DNA of 64,000 nucleotides, from the NCBI RefSeq assembly GCF_003963535.1, contig NZ_CP034539.1, positions 8,556,001-8,620,000 on the forward strand, given 5' to 3'. The notes beneath the pieces were generated by a model. That model was not told the origin of the DNA and ran no database searches. It was given only the letters and a program-made list of their open reading frames with translations. The position numbers and the translations under genes were made by a program. Position 1 is the first letter of the stretch, and each line of letters starts with the position of its first letter. Origin of the DNA: Streptomyces cyaneochromogenes. GTDB taxonomy: Bacteria > Actinomycetota > Actinomycetes > Streptomycetales > Streptomycetaceae. Positions 15,294 through 25,648 of the stretch are shown here, in pieces.

Positions 15294-17612
15294 TCAGGAC
15301 GGAGACAGCTCGCCGCGCACCTTACGGGCCGCGGCGACCAGGTTCTCCAGCGAGGCGCGCGTCTCGGGCCAGCCACGGGTCTTCAGGCCGCAGTCGGGGT
15401 TGACCCACAGCCGCTCGGCGGGAATCGCCTTCAGCCCGGTGCGCAGCAGTTCCGCCACCTCCTCCCCGCCCGGCACGCGCGGCGAGTGGATGTCGTAGAC
15501 ACCCGGCCCCGCTTCGCGCGGATAGCCGTGGGCGGCCAGCTCGCGGGCGACCTGCATATGGGAGCGGGCGGCCTCCAGGCTGATGACGTCGGCGTCCAGA
15601 TCGGCGATGGCCTGGACGATGTCGCCGAACTCGGCGTAGCACATGTGGGTGTGGACCTGGGTGTCCGGGCGTACCCCGCCGGTCGTGAGCCGGAACGCCT
15701 CGGTGGCCCAGGACAGATAGCCCGGACGGTCCGCGGCGCGCAGGGGCAGGGTCTCCCGCAGGGCCGGCTCGTCGACCTGGATGACCGAAGTCCCGGCCGC
15801 CTCAAGGTCGTTGACCTCGTCCCGGAGTGCGAGCGCGACCTGGCGGGCGGTGTCGGCCAGCGGCTGGTCGTCGCGGACGAACGACCAGGCGAGCATGGTG
15901 ACCGGGCCGGTGAGCATGCCCTTGACCGGGCGGGAGGTCAGGGACTGGGCGTACGACGTCCAGCGCACGGTCATCGGCGCGGGCCGGGAGATGTCGCCGG
16001 CCAGGATCGGCGGACGGACGTAACGGGTGCCGTAGGACTGCACCCAGCCGTGCTGGGTGGCGAGGTAGCCGGTCAGCTGCTCGGCGAAGTACTGGACCAT
16101 GTCGTTGCGTTCGGCCTCGCCGTGCACCAGGACGTCCAGTCCGGCCTTCTCCTGGAAGGCGATCACCTCGCGGATCTCGGCCTTGATCCGCTCCTCGTAG
16201 CCGGCCGTGTCGATGCGCCCCGCCCTCAAGTCGGCTCGTGCGGTGCGCAGTTCGCCGGTCTGCGGAAAGGAGCCGATGGTGGTGGTCGGCAGCAGCGGCA
16301 GACCGAGGTGGGCGCGCTGCGCGGCGGCCCGCTCGGCGTACGGCCGGGAGCGGCGCGCGTCGGCCCCGGTGACGGCGGCGGCACGGGCCCGGACGTCCGG
16401 ATTCCGGGTGACCGGAGAGCCCGCGCGGGAGGCCAGGTCGGCGCGGTTGGCGGCGAGTTCGGCCGCGATGGTGTCGGTGCCCTGGGCGAGGCCCTTGGCG
16501 AGGGTCACGACCTCCCGCGTCTTCTGCCGCGCGAAAGCGAGCCAGCGCAGGATCTGCGGTTCGATGTCCCGCTCGGCGGACGCGTCGAGCGGCACATGGA
16601 GCAGCGAGCACGACGCCGACACGTCGACCCGGTCGGCCAGGCCCAGCAGGGTGCCGAGGGTGGCGAGGGACTTCGACAGGTCGTTGACCCAGATGTTGCG
16701 CCCGGACACGACCCCGGCGACCAGCCGCTTGCCGGGAAGTCCGCCGACGGCCGCGAGCGCCTCCAGATTGGCGGCCGCGGACCCGGTGAAGTCCAGCGCC
16801 AGCCCGTCCACCGGAGCCTTGGCCAGCACCGGCAGTGCCTCGCCGAGCCGGTCGAAGTACGAGGCGACCAGCAGCTTCGGCCGGTCGGTGAGGGCGCCGA
16901 GCTCACGATAGGCGCGGGCGGCGGCGTTCAGCTCGGCCGGGGTGCGGTCCTGGACCAGGGCGGGCTCGTCGAGCTGCACCCACTCGGCGCCGGCCGCGCG
17001 CAGGTCGGCGAGGACCTCGGCGTACACCGGCAGGAGGCGGTCCAGCAGGGTGAGCGGCTCGAAGTCCGCGGGCACGCCGGGGGCGGGCTTGGCGAGCAGC
17101 AGATAGGTGAGCGGCCCGACCAGGACCGGCCGGGCGGTCAGCCCCAGCCCCACGGCCTCCTCGAACTCGGCGACCTGCTGGGCGGAGTCGGCCGCGAACA
17201 CCGTCTCCGGGCCCAACTCCGGGACCAGATAGTGATAGTTGGTGTCGAACCACTTCGTCATCTCCAGCGGCGCGACGTCCCTGGTGCCGCGCGCCATCGC
17301 GAAGTACCCGTCGATCGGGTCGGCGGCGACGGCGTCCCGGTGCCGGTCGGGGACGGCGCCGACCATGACGGTCGTGTCGAGGACGTGGTCGTAGTACGAG
17401 AAGTCACCCGTGGGGACCTCGTCGATGCCGGCCTCGGCCAGCTGCCGCCAGTTGGCCCGGCGCAGGTCGGCGGCGGTGGACCGGAGCCCGTCGGCGGTGA
17501 CGCGGCCCTTCCAGTAGCCCTCGATCGCCTTCTTCAGTTCCCGGTTCGGGCCCTGGCGGGGGTAGCCGTACACGGTGGTCCGTGCTGCCGCGGCTGCGGA
17601 CTTGGTGGTCAC
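15294..17612 (-). CDS. metE: Cobalamin-independent methionine synthase MetE
   Basis: This 772-residue enzyme transfers a methyl group from 5-methyltetrahydropteroyltriglutamate to homocysteine, the last step of methionine synthesis. The chosen start is the GTG at 17612, preceded by AAGGAG; longer frames run into the riboswitch leader. The N-terminus shows GYPRQGPNRELKKAIEGYWKG, the pterin-contact signature of the first MetE domain. The C-terminal domain shows PTTTIGSFPQT, DVLVHGEAERNDMVQYF and HTHMCYAEF (zinc-binding His and Cys), plus WVNPDCGLKTRGW (the last zinc Cys). Length is normal for the family. A cobalamin riboswitch in the leader should shut it down when B12 allows MetH to work. Confidence 0.96.
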   Translation of the reverse strand: MTTKSAAAAARTTVYGYPRQGPNRELKKAIEGYWKGRVTADGLRSTAADLRRANWRQLAEAGIDEVPTGDFSYYDHVLDTTVMVGAVPDRHRDAVAADPIDGYFAMARGTRDVAPLEMTKWFDTNYHYLVPELGPETVFAADSAQQVAEFEEAVGLGLTARPVLVGPLTYLLLAKPAPGVPADFEPLTLLDRLLPVYAEVLADLRAAGAEWVQLDEPALVQDRTPAELNAAARAYRELGALTDRPKLLVASYFDRLGEALPVLAKAPVDGLALDFTGSAAANLEALAAVGGLPGKRLVAGVVSGRNIWVNDLSKSLATLGTLLGLADRVDVSASCSLLHVPLDASAERDIEPQILRWLAFARQKTREVVTLAKGLAQGTDTIAAELAANRADLASRAGSPVTRNPDVRARAAAVTGADARRSRPYAERAAAQRAHLGLPLLPTTTIGSFPQTGELRTARADLRAGRIDTAGYEERIKAEIREVIAFQEKAGLDVLVHGEAERNDMVQYFAEQLTGYLATQHGWVQSYGTRYVRPPILAGDISRPAPMTVRWTSYAQSLTSRPVKGMLTGPVTMLAWSFVRDDQPLADTARQVALALRDEVNDLEAAGTSVIQVDEPALRETLPLRAADRPGYLSWATEAFRLTTGGVRPDTQVHTHMCYAEFGDIVQAIADLDADVISLEAARSHMQVARELAAHGYPREAGPGVYDIHSPRVPGGEEVAELLRTGLKAIPAERLWVNPDCGLKTRGWPETRASLENLVAAARKVRGELSPS

Positions 17613-17769
17613 GGAGATCTCCTTCGCGAGATGATTCCCTGAGATCCCGGGGACGGGACGAGAGCGCGAAGGGTGCCGGACCGGACGGCAACGGCCCCGT
17701 GGCCGCCCGTTCGGTGTGCACGCCGACCCGCCCTCGAGGTCACCGGGATTCCGCGCGCGGATCCGTCCG

Positions 17770-18000
17770 CGCACGGGCAGTTGGCAGGTCTTCGGACTCG
17801 CGGGCACATCCGTGGCGTACGAACTCGTACGGGACACGGACACCTACTGGCCGTCGCTTCCCAGGCCCGGTACGTCGGACCCAGTGCGTATGACGGCGGT
17901 CGTTCCCACTCACCGCTGCGGGGCAGTCCCGGATTCCCACCGGGTTCCCTCTTACGACGCGTCCCGCCTGGCTGACGGGGCGAACCAGCTGCACCGGCAA
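17770..18000 (-). promoter_or_regulatory. Cobalamin (B12) riboswitch upstream of metE
   Basis: Read on the minus strand, the region shows the conserved parts in order: CCGGTGC near 17995, AAGAGGGAACCCGGTG near 17950, ATCCGGGACTGCCCC followed by GCAGCGGTGAGTGGGAACGACC, the CACTGGGTCC arm, and the B12 box CCGAAGACCTGCC near 17780. About 160 bases of leader with possible hairpins follow before the metE GTG. B12 binding should lower metE expression. The aptamer begins almost directly after the stop of the dehydrogenase gene (18003), leaving no room for a separate promoter between them. Confidence 0.93.
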
Positions 18001-18002
18001 CC

Positions 18003-18875
18003 CTAAATGTCGTGGCTGTACATGTGAAACCCCCGCCCGGTCTTCCGGCCCAGCAGCCCCGCCTCCACCATCCGCTGGAGCAGCGGGGGAGGGGCGTAGA
18101 GGGGTTCCCGGAACTCGTCGTAGAGCGACTCGGCGATCGAGGCGACGGTGTCGAGGCCGATCAGGTCCGCCAGCTTCAACGGCCCCATGGGGTGGGCACA
18201 GCCCAGCTCCATGCCGGCGTCGATGTCGGCGGCGGTGGCGAAGCCGGACTCCGCCATGCGGACCGCCGCCAGCAGATACGGGACGAGCAGCGCGTTGACG
18301 ACGAAACCCGCGCGGTCCCGGGAGCGGACGACCGTCTTGCCGAGGGCCCCGGTGGCGAAGTCCTCCACGGCGGTGACCGTCTCCGCCGCCGTGTGCAGGG
18401 TGGTCACCACCTCCACCAGCGGCAGCACGGGCACCGGGTTGAAGAAGTGCAGGCCCACGACCCGGTCGGCGCGGCTCGTGGCCATGCCGAGCCGCATCAC
18501 GGGAAGGGAGGAGGTGTTCGTCGCCAGCACGGCCGCCGGATCCTCGACGATCTTGTCCAGCGCGGCGAACACCTCCAGCTTGGCGTCGGCGTTCTCGATG
18601 ACGGCCTCGACGACCAGCTGCCGGTCGGCCAGGTCCGCCAACTCGCCCGTGAAGACCAGCCGTTCCAAGGCCTCCCGCGCTGCGGCCGCCTCCAGCTTCC
18701 CCCGCCGCACGGCACGGTCCAGCGAGGCGGCCACCCGCTCACGGGCCGCGCGGGCGGCCGTGGCGTCGGCCTCGCACACCACCGTGTCGAGCCCGGCCCG
18801 TGCGCACACCTCGGCGATCCCGGCGCCCATCTGCCCGCCCCCGACCACCCCGACACGCCTGATGCCCCCGCTCAT
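18003..18875 (-). CDS. 3-hydroxybutyryl-CoA dehydrogenase
   Basis: The 290-residue protein has an N-terminal Rossmann fold with GGGQMGAGIAEVCARAG (about 11-27) and the NAD-binding acidic residue in VVCEAD. The catalytic signature HFFNPVPVLPLVEVV contains the active-site His, and NTSSLPV precedes it. The C-terminal helical domain has the family motifs RDRAGFVVNALLVPYL and GCAHPMGPLKLADLIGLD. It reversibly oxidises (S)-3-hydroxybutyryl-CoA. The start overlaps the aceB stop by four bases (ATGA), so it is translationally coupled to malate synthase. That link places it with two-carbon and four-carbon acid use (acetate, crotonate, butyrate). Confidence 0.93.
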   Translation of the reverse strand: MSGGIRRVGVVGGGQMGAGIAEVCARAGLDTVVCEADATAARAARERVAASLDRAVRRGKLEAAAAREALERLVFTGELADLADRQLVVEAVIENADAKLEVFAALDKIVEDPAAVLATNTSSLPVMRLGMATSRADRVVGLHFFNPVPVLPLVEVVTTLHTAAETVTAVEDFATGALGKTVVRSRDRAGFVVNALLVPYLLAAVRMAESGFATAADIDAGMELGCAHPMGPLKLADLIGLDTVASIAESLYDEFREPLYAPPPLLQRMVEAGLLGRKTGRGFHMYSHDI

Positions 18876-20470
18876 GCCACGGCCTCCGTCCGCCGCACGA
18901 GGTGCCGTGTGTACGCGTCCGGCGTGAAGAACTGCGGCAACTCGCCCGCCAGGGCGTTGCGTTCGAAGAGCGCACGGATGTCGTCGAGGGGCGCCCACGG
19001 GTACTCGGCGCCCAGCGCCACGAGCTCGTCGTCGAGCAGCCGCAGCACCGTCTCCCGGTCGATGACCCGGTGCCGCAGCCACTGCCAGATCTGCACCCGG
19101 GCGATCTCGGCGGTGGCCGCGTCCTCCATCAGGCCGTACAGCGCCACGGCCCCCTGCCCGCGCAGCCATGCCGCGAAGTAGCGCAGGGCGACGGCGATGT
19201 CGGCGCGCACGCCCTCGGGCGACGGCGGACCGCTGACCCGGCGCACCGACAGCAGGTCGGCGGCGCTGACGTCCACGTCGTCGCGCGTACGGTCGATCTG
19301 GTGCGGCCGGTCGCCGAGGACACCGTCGAACACCTCGCGGCACAAGGGCACCAGCCCGGGGTGGGCCACCCACGACCCGTCGAAGCCGTTCTCCGCCTCC
19401 CGCTCCTTGTCCAGCCGCACCTTGGCCGGCGCCGCCTCCTGCGCGTCCGGGTCCCGGCTCGGCACCTGCGCGGCCATGCCGCCGATCGCGTGGGCGCCCC
19501 GCTTGTGGCAGGTACGGACGAGCAGTTCGGTGTACGCCCGCATGAAGGGGGCGGTCATCGTCACCTTCGCCCGGTCGGGCAGCAGGAAGTCGGTGCGGTG
19601 GCCGAAGGTCTTGATCAGGCTGAACAGATAGTCCCAGCGGCCCGCGTTGAGACCGGAGCTGTGCTCGCGCAGCTCGTAGAGGATCTCCTCCATCTCGAAC
19701 GCGGCGGTGATCGTCTCGATCAGGACGGTCGCGCGGACCGTGCCGCGCGGGATGCCGAGGAGTTCCTGCGCGGTGACGAAGATGTCGTTCCACAGCCGCG
19801 CCTCGTAGCGGTTCTCCAGCTTCGGCAGACAGAAGTACGGGCCGCGGCCGGCGTCGATCTGGCGCCGGGCACAGTGGAAGAAGTACAGCCCGAAGTCGAC
19901 GAGTGCGGCGGGCACGGGCCGCCCGTCGAACTCCAGGTGCTCCTCGTCGAGGTGCCAGCCGCGGGGACGGACGACGATGGTGGCGAGCCGGTCGGGGTCG
20001 CCGAGCCGGTACTCCTTGCCTTCGGGGGTGGTGAAGTCGATCCGGCGCTTGACGGCGTCGAGCAGATTGAGCTGACCGGAGACGATGTTGTCCCAGGTGG
20101 GCGCGGTGGCGTCCTCGAAGTCCGCCAGCCAGACCTGGGCGCCCGAGTTGAGGGCGTCGACGGTCATACGGCGCTCGGGCGGGCCGGTGATCTCCACCCG
20201 CCGGTCGGCCAGACCGGGCGCCGGCGGCGCCACTCGCCACGTCGGGTCGGCGCGCACGGCCGAGGTGACCATGGGGAAGTCGAGCGGGGAGCCACTGGCC
20301 AGGCGCAGGGCCTGTCGGCGACGCTCCTTGAGGAGCTCCCGACGGCGCGCCCCGAAGGCGCCGGCCAGTCGGCCGACGAAGTCGACAGCGGCGGGCGTGA
20401 GAATCTCGTCATGCCGGTGCTCGGCGGCGGCGAGGACGCGGACGTGGTGGGTCAGTGCGGTGGTAGACAT
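18872..20470 (-). CDS. aceB: Malate synthase A
   Basis: This enzyme condenses glyoxylate and acetyl-CoA to malate, the second step of the glyoxylate shunt. The protein has 532 residues (normal for malate synthase A) from an ATG preceded by AGGAG. Motifs include GPPERRMTVDALNSGA and WLADFEDATAPTWDN near 110-140, RPRGWHLDEEH (catalytic Arg), LETITAAFEMEEILYELREHS-type active-site residues and DYLFSLIKTFG. The gene lies 93 bp downstream of aceA in the same direction and overlaps the dehydrogenase gene. Expression is probably carbon-source dependent through the divergent regulator at 22140. Confidence 0.96.
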   Translation of the reverse strand: MSTTALTHHVRVLAAAEHRHDEILTPAAVDFVGRLAGAFGARRRELLKERRRQALRLASGSPLDFPMVTSAVRADPTWRVAPPAPGLADRRVEITGPPERRMTVDALNSGAQVWLADFEDATAPTWDNIVSGQLNLLDAVKRRIDFTTPEGKEYRLGDPDRLATIVVRPRGWHLDEEHLEFDGRPVPAALVDFGLYFFHCARRQIDAGRGPYFCLPKLENRYEARLWNDIFVTAQELLGIPRGTVRATVLIETITAAFEMEEILYELREHSSGLNAGRWDYLFSLIKTFGHRTDFLLPDRAKVTMTAPFMRAYTELLVRTCHKRGAHAIGGMAAQVPSRDPDAQEAAPAKVRLDKEREAENGFDGSWVAHPGLVPLCREVFDGVLGDRPHQIDRTRDDVDVSAADLLSVRRVSGPPSPEGVRADIAVALRYFAAWLRGQGAVALYGLMEDAATAEIARVQIWQWLRHRVIDRETVLRLLDDELVALGAEYPWAPLDDIRALFERNALAGELPQFFTPDAYTRHLVRRTEAVA

Positions 20471-20506
20471 CGGCTTCTCCTGACGCGGGATGAGGGAAAC
20501 CCCCTT

Positions 20507-20556
20507 AGGGGCGCGGGGAACTGCGCGACCAGCCCCCACGCACCCGCGGACGACGA
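20507..20556. repeat. Dispersed Streptomyces intergenic repeat
   Basis: The stretch AGGGGCGCGGGGAACTGCG, CGACCAGCCCCCACG and CACCCGCGG, between aceA and aceB, is a variant of a repeat very common in Streptomyces intergenic regions (remembered, not searched). Its function is unknown. It does not break the aceA-aceB arrangement but may attenuate read-through. Confidence 0.6.
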
Positions 20557-20563
20557 ACCGGAC

Positions 20564-21847
<1,284 letters not shown>

Positions 21848-22002
21848 GACTGTCACCGTCTCCTCAGGAATGGCACTGCGTGTCTGTAAATGGGAGTGCG
21901 GCCCGCCCGCCGCCCAGGGGGAGCGAAGGTGAGCAATGCTGATCCGGGCGATGTCTGCCGGTGATCGCCGGTGTTCGGCGGGCCGCACCGAAACTCTGGC
22001 AC

Positions 22003-22079
22003 TGGCACTGAGTGCCATCAACCATGGCCGCTTGCCAACTTCTGCGAATCTTCCGCCCGCCTTCTGCCAACTTTGCGAA
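22003..22079. promoter_or_regulatory. Candidate operators between aceA and its divergent regulator
   Basis: Two kinds of site are visible. TGGCACTGAGTGCCA (22003-22017) is a perfect 7+1+7 palindrome whose half-site TGGCACT also occurs at 21871 and 21997. Two direct repeats follow: TGCCAACTTCTGCGAA (22033-22048) and TGCCAACTTTGCGAA (22065-22079). The AACTTTGCGAA core resembles the RamB site known in Corynebacterium (AA-CTTTGCAAA type), as recalled. The direct repeats lie 60-107 bases before the regulator start, so autoregulation and control of aceA are both plausible. Confidence 0.5.
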
Positions 22080-22139
22080 GGGTGCGGGGCGGACCGGTTC
22101 GCGTACGCTGATCGGCACCCGGACACGGAGGAACACGCG

Positions 22140-23576
22140 GTGAGCAAGACGTACGCGGGGCCCCGCCTGCGGCGGCTGCGCGAGGAACGCCGGATGAGCC
22201 AGGCCGAGCTGGCCCGCGTCCTCGGCATCTCGCCCAGCTATCTGAACCAGATGGAGCACGACTCCCGCCCGCTCACCGTCCCGGTCCTGCTGCGCCTGAC
22301 CGAGGCCTTCGGCGTCGACCCCGGCTTCTTCTCCGAGCGCGACACGACGCGCCTGGTGGCCGACCTGCGCGAGGCGCTCGCGGGGGAGCTCGCCGAATCC
22401 CGGGTGGCGCCGTCCGACCTCGCCGAACTGGCCTCGCGGATGCCCGCGGTGGCACAGGTCCTGCTCGAACTGGGCCGCCGCAACCAGCGGTTGTCCGAGC
22501 GGCTCGCCGGAGCGGCGGACGGCCGCGAAGGCGATCGGGGTGCCGCGTCCTCACCGCACGAGGAGATCCGGGACTTCTTCTACCGTCGCCAGAACTACCT
22601 GCACGAGACCGACCTCGCGGCCGAACGCCTCGCCGGCGAGATCGGCATCCGCCCGGGCGAGGTCCTCGGCGCCCTCGCGACGAGACTGGCCGACGCGCAC
22701 GGCGTCCGCCTGGCCACCGGGACCGGGGGCAACCTCCACCACGACGAGACCGGCGCCCGCCTCCACCACTACGACCCGACGACCCGCACCCTCCACCTCT
22801 CCACCCGCCTGCGCCCCGGCCGGCGGGCCTTCCGCATGGCGACCCAGCTGGCCCTCCTCGAATACGGCGACGCCCTCGACCGCCAGGCCGCCGAGGACTT
22901 CCCGCCCGGCTCGACGGCCCACGCGCTGGCCCGCATCGGCATCGCCCACTACTTCGCCGCCGCGCTGATCCTGCCGTACACCGCCTTCCACACGGCGGCC
23001 GAGGAGGTGCGCTACGACATCGAACGACTCACCGACCGCTACGGTCTCGGCTACGAGACCGTCTGCCACCGCCTGAGCACCCTCCAGCGCCCTCGGCTGC
23101 GCGGCGTGCCCTTCTCCTTCGTGCGGGTGGACCGGGCCGGGAACATGTCCAAGCGGCAGTCGGCCACCGGGTTCCACTTCTCCCGGGCGGGCGGCACCTG
23201 CCCGCTGTGGAACGTCTACGAGGCGTTCGCGGCGCCCGGCCGGATCCACGTCCAGATCGCCGAAATGCCGGACGGACAGCGGTACTTGTGGACGGCCCGC
23301 GCGGTCACCCGGCACCGCGGTGGCTGGGGCGAGCCCGGCCGGACCTACGCCATCGGACTGGGCTGCGAGATCCGCCACGCCCATCGCCTCGTCTACTCCG
23401 CGGGCCTGGACCTCACCAACGCCTCCGCGGCCACCCCGATCGGCATGGGCTGCCGCGTCTGCGAGCGCCTCGACTGCCCCCAGCGGGCCGCGCCACCGCT
23501 CGGGCGTCCACTGCGGATCGACCAGAACAGCAGCACGTTCGTGCCCTATCCGGTGGAGCGCGACGGGTCCGGATGA
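22140..23576 (+). CDS. RamB/ScfR-type XRE regulator of short-chain fatty acid metabolism
   Basis: The protein has 478 residues from a GTG preceded by GGAGGAACACGC. Residues about 6-65 form an XRE helix-turn-helix (RLRRLREERRMSQAELARVLGISPSYLNQMEHDSRPLTV). The middle has an ImmA/IrrE-like region (FRMATQLALLEYGD ... IAHYFAAALILPYTAFHTAAEEVRYDIERL). The C-terminal 200 residues are the ScfR-type domain with Cys-rich CEIRHAHRLVYSAGLDL and GCRVCERLDCPQRAAPPLGRPL. RamB of Corynebacterium, of the same build, controls aceA, aceB and acetate activation. Divergent placement next to aceA strongly supports the same role here. The effector, probably an acyl-CoA, is inferred. Confidence 0.9.
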   Translation: MSKTYAGPRLRRLREERRMSQAELARVLGISPSYLNQMEHDSRPLTVPVLLRLTEAFGVDPGFFSERDTTRLVADLREALAGELAESRVAPSDLAELASRMPAVAQVLLELGRRNQRLSERLAGAADGREGDRGAASSPHEEIRDFFYRRQNYLHETDLAAERLAGEIGIRPGEVLGALATRLADAHGVRLATGTGGNLHHDETGARLHHYDPTTRTLHLSTRLRPGRRAFRMATQLALLEYGDALDRQAAEDFPPGSTAHALARIGIAHYFAAALILPYTAFHTAAEEVRYDIERLTDRYGLGYETVCHRLSTLQRPRLRGVPFSFVRVDRAGNMSKRQSATGFHFSRAGGTCPLWNVYEAFAAPGRIHVQIAEMPDGQRYLWTARAVTRHRGGWGEPGRTYAIGLGCEIRHAHRLVYSAGLDLTNASAATPIGMGCRVCERLDCPQRAAPPLGRPLRIDQNSSTFVPYPVERDGSG

Positions 23577-23589
23577 CCGGGGGGCGGAC

Positions 23590-24006
23590 TCAGGACTCCG
23601 TGGGCACGCACAGCACCGGGACGGGCGACAGATGCAGCAGTTTGTGCGGCGTGGAGCCCAGCAGGGCACCGCGAAGAGGGCTCTCGCCCCAGCTGCCGAC
23701 CACGATGCACCTCGCTGCATGGCGCGCCGCGGCGTTGATCAGCGCCTCGGCGGGTTTCGCGTCGATGATCTCCACGGTGGTCCGTACCCCGGCCTCCTCG
23801 GCCGCTTCGACCGCGTGACCGAGCGCGGCGCGTCCGGCCTCGTGGAGGGCGTCGCGGTGAGCCGCGTACTCCTCGCCGACGGATCCCGGTGCCGCGGCGC
23901 CGTAGACCAGCACGAGCCGCTCACCGAACGCGGCCGACACCTCGATGGCGACGCGCAGTGCGCGGACCGCTCCGGGGGACTCGTCGTATCCGAGAACGAC
24001 CGACAT
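23590..24006 (-). CDS. Universal stress protein, ATP-binding type
   Basis: This is a single-domain UspA protein of 138 residues with ATG after AAGGAG. It begins VVLGYDESPGAVRAL and ends with the ATP-binding pattern G-x2-G-x9-G-S/T: VVGSWGESPLRGALLGST, then HKLLHLSPVPVLCVP. It lies two bases downstream of the permease stop, so the two are one transcript. Such pairs are common in actinobacteria; the Usp may modulate the permease or report cell energy state, which is inferred. It converges on the aceA regulator with only 13 bases between stops. Confidence 0.9.
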   Translation of the reverse strand: MSVVLGYDESPGAVRALRVAIEVSAAFGERLVLVYGAAAPGSVGEEYAAHRDALHEAGRAALGHAVEAAEEAGVRTTVEIIDAKPAEALINAAARHAARCIVVGSWGESPLRGALLGSTPHKLLHLSPVPVLCVPTES

Positions 24007-24008
24007 GT

Positions 24009-25517
24009 TCAGCGCTCCTTGTCGCCGTGAGGCTGGCCGTGGACGAGATCGGGGTCGGCGACCTCCGGCCGCTCCGACCAGAAGACAGGCGCCGTCAGGC
24101 GCCACACGACCATGAGGACCACACCCACGAGGGCGATACCGATGCCGATGACCAGCGGGGGACCGAGCCCGAACCACGAGACGCCGCTGTAGGAGTTCGC
24201 GGGGTCGGACATGTCGCCGACCGACTCGACCAGCAGCCAGACCAGCAGTCCGGCGCCGACCAGGGGACCGAGGCCGATGAGGACGAAGTGGTGCAGGCTC
24301 TCGGTGAGATGACGGCGGTAGTAGACCGCGCACGCGATGCCCGTGAGGGCGTAGTAGAACGCGATCAGCAGGGACAGCGCGGTCAGTGAGTCGAAGAGGG
24401 CGTTCTCGCTGATCTGGCGGACGGCCAGGTACCAGGCGATGGCGATGCCGGCAACCCACCACGTGCTCACGTCGGGGGTGCGGAACCGGGGATGGATGTG
24501 GGCGAAGTGGTCCGGCAGCGCGTGCCGGCGTGCCATGGACAGCGCCGTCCGGGAGGCAGGGATGATCGTCGTCTGCGTCGAGGCCAGGCCCGAGGTCGAG
24601 ACCGCCAGCAGCACGACCCAGTCCCAGCCGCCCATCGCCTCCTCGGCCAGCAGGGCGAAGATGAACTCCTCCTCCTCGGCGTTCTCGGCCAGGAACGCCG
24701 GTCCGGCGTAGGCCACGACCGCGTAGGCGACCGACACATAGGTCACCAACAGGATGACCGTCGACCACACGGCCGCCTTGCCGGGCGCGGTGGCGGAGTC
24801 CTCGACCTCCTCGGTGAGGTTGACCGCCGACTCCCAGCCCCAGTAGATGAACACGCCCAGCAGCAGACCCGCGGTCAGCTCGGCGCCGCCGGCCCCGAAC
24901 GGGTCCAGCCAGCTGATCGACGGGTCGGTGGAGTCGAGCGTGCCGGTGTCGGCGTACACCCGGTACAGCGCCACCACGGCGAACGCGATCAGGCAGGCGA
25001 CCTGCGCCAGGATGAGGATGTTCTGCACCCGGGCCGACACCTCCGTGCCGATGACGCACACGGCCGTCATCACCAGGATGAGCAGCACCGTGAGCAGTTG
25101 GCGCACGAACTCGTTCTCGACCCAGCTGTCGAGTCCGAAGGCCAGCAGGGCGAACGTCACCGCCACGTCCGCCAGCGAACCGACCACCAGGACCCCCGTC
25201 ATCGTGATGGCCCAGCCGCCGAGCCATCCCGCCCACGGACCCATCGCCCGGGTGACCCACGAGAAGGTCGTCCCGCAGTCCTGGTCGACCTTGTTGAGGT
25301 AGTAGAACGCCGACGCGATCAGCAGCATCGGCACGAACGACGCGAGCATGACGCCGGGCGCGTAGACACCCACGAGGGCCACGACCGGGCCGATCGCCGC
25401 GGCCAGCGAGTACGCGGGCGAGGTGGAGTTCAGCCCGATGACGAGCGCGTCGACGAACCCGATCGCGTTGGCCTTCAGCCCGCCGGGCGGGCGGGTGTCC
25501 GTGGTGCCGTCGGCCAT
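24009..25517 (-). CDS. APC-family amino acid/amine permease
   Basis: This 502-residue integral membrane protein has about 12-14 hydrophobic helices. The first helix holds the substrate-contact pattern FVDALVIGLNSTSPAYSLAAAIGP, and helix 6 holds GVFIYWGWESAVNLTEEV, both typical of the amino acid-polyamine-organocation superfamily. The conserved loop SRTALSMARRHALPDHFAHIHPRFRTPDVSTW is also present. Substrate is unknown. It shares a transcript with the universal stress protein. The leader (25518-25648) has two direct TCAC-N2-GTGTGC repeats (25603 and 25637) but no clear promoter. Confidence 0.85.
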   Translation of the reverse strand: MADGTTDTRPPGGLKANAIGFVDALVIGLNSTSPAYSLAAAIGPVVALVGVYAPGVMLASFVPMLLIASAFYYLNKVDQDCGTTFSWVTRAMGPWAGWLGGWAITMTGVLVVGSLADVAVTFALLAFGLDSWVENEFVRQLLTVLLILVMTAVCVIGTEVSARVQNILILAQVACLIAFAVVALYRVYADTGTLDSTDPSISWLDPFGAGGAELTAGLLLGVFIYWGWESAVNLTEEVEDSATAPGKAAVWSTVILLVTYVSVAYAVVAYAGPAFLAENAEEEEFIFALLAEEAMGGWDWVVLLAVSTSGLASTQTTIIPASRTALSMARRHALPDHFAHIHPRFRTPDVSTWWVAGIAIAWYLAVRQISENALFDSLTALSLLIAFYYALTGIACAVYYRRHLTESLHHFVLIGLGPLVGAGLLVWLLVESVGDMSDPANSYSGVSWFGLGPPLVIGIGIALVGVVLMVVWRLTAPVFWSERPEVADPDLVHGQPHGDKER

Positions 25518-25648
25518 GCTCCCTCGCTTCGGTCGTGGGTGACCTCATCAAACAGGGATGCATGGGGTCCGGCGGGGCTCTGCCGTGCGGTCGCGGGGTG
25601 TATCACCCGTGTGCCCACCCCACGACCGGCGGCCGATCACACGTGTGC

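Noticed and set aside
15207..17642. 811-residue plus-strand open frame opposite metE
   Set aside because: Antisense shadow; metE has all its zinc and pterin motifs on the minus strand.
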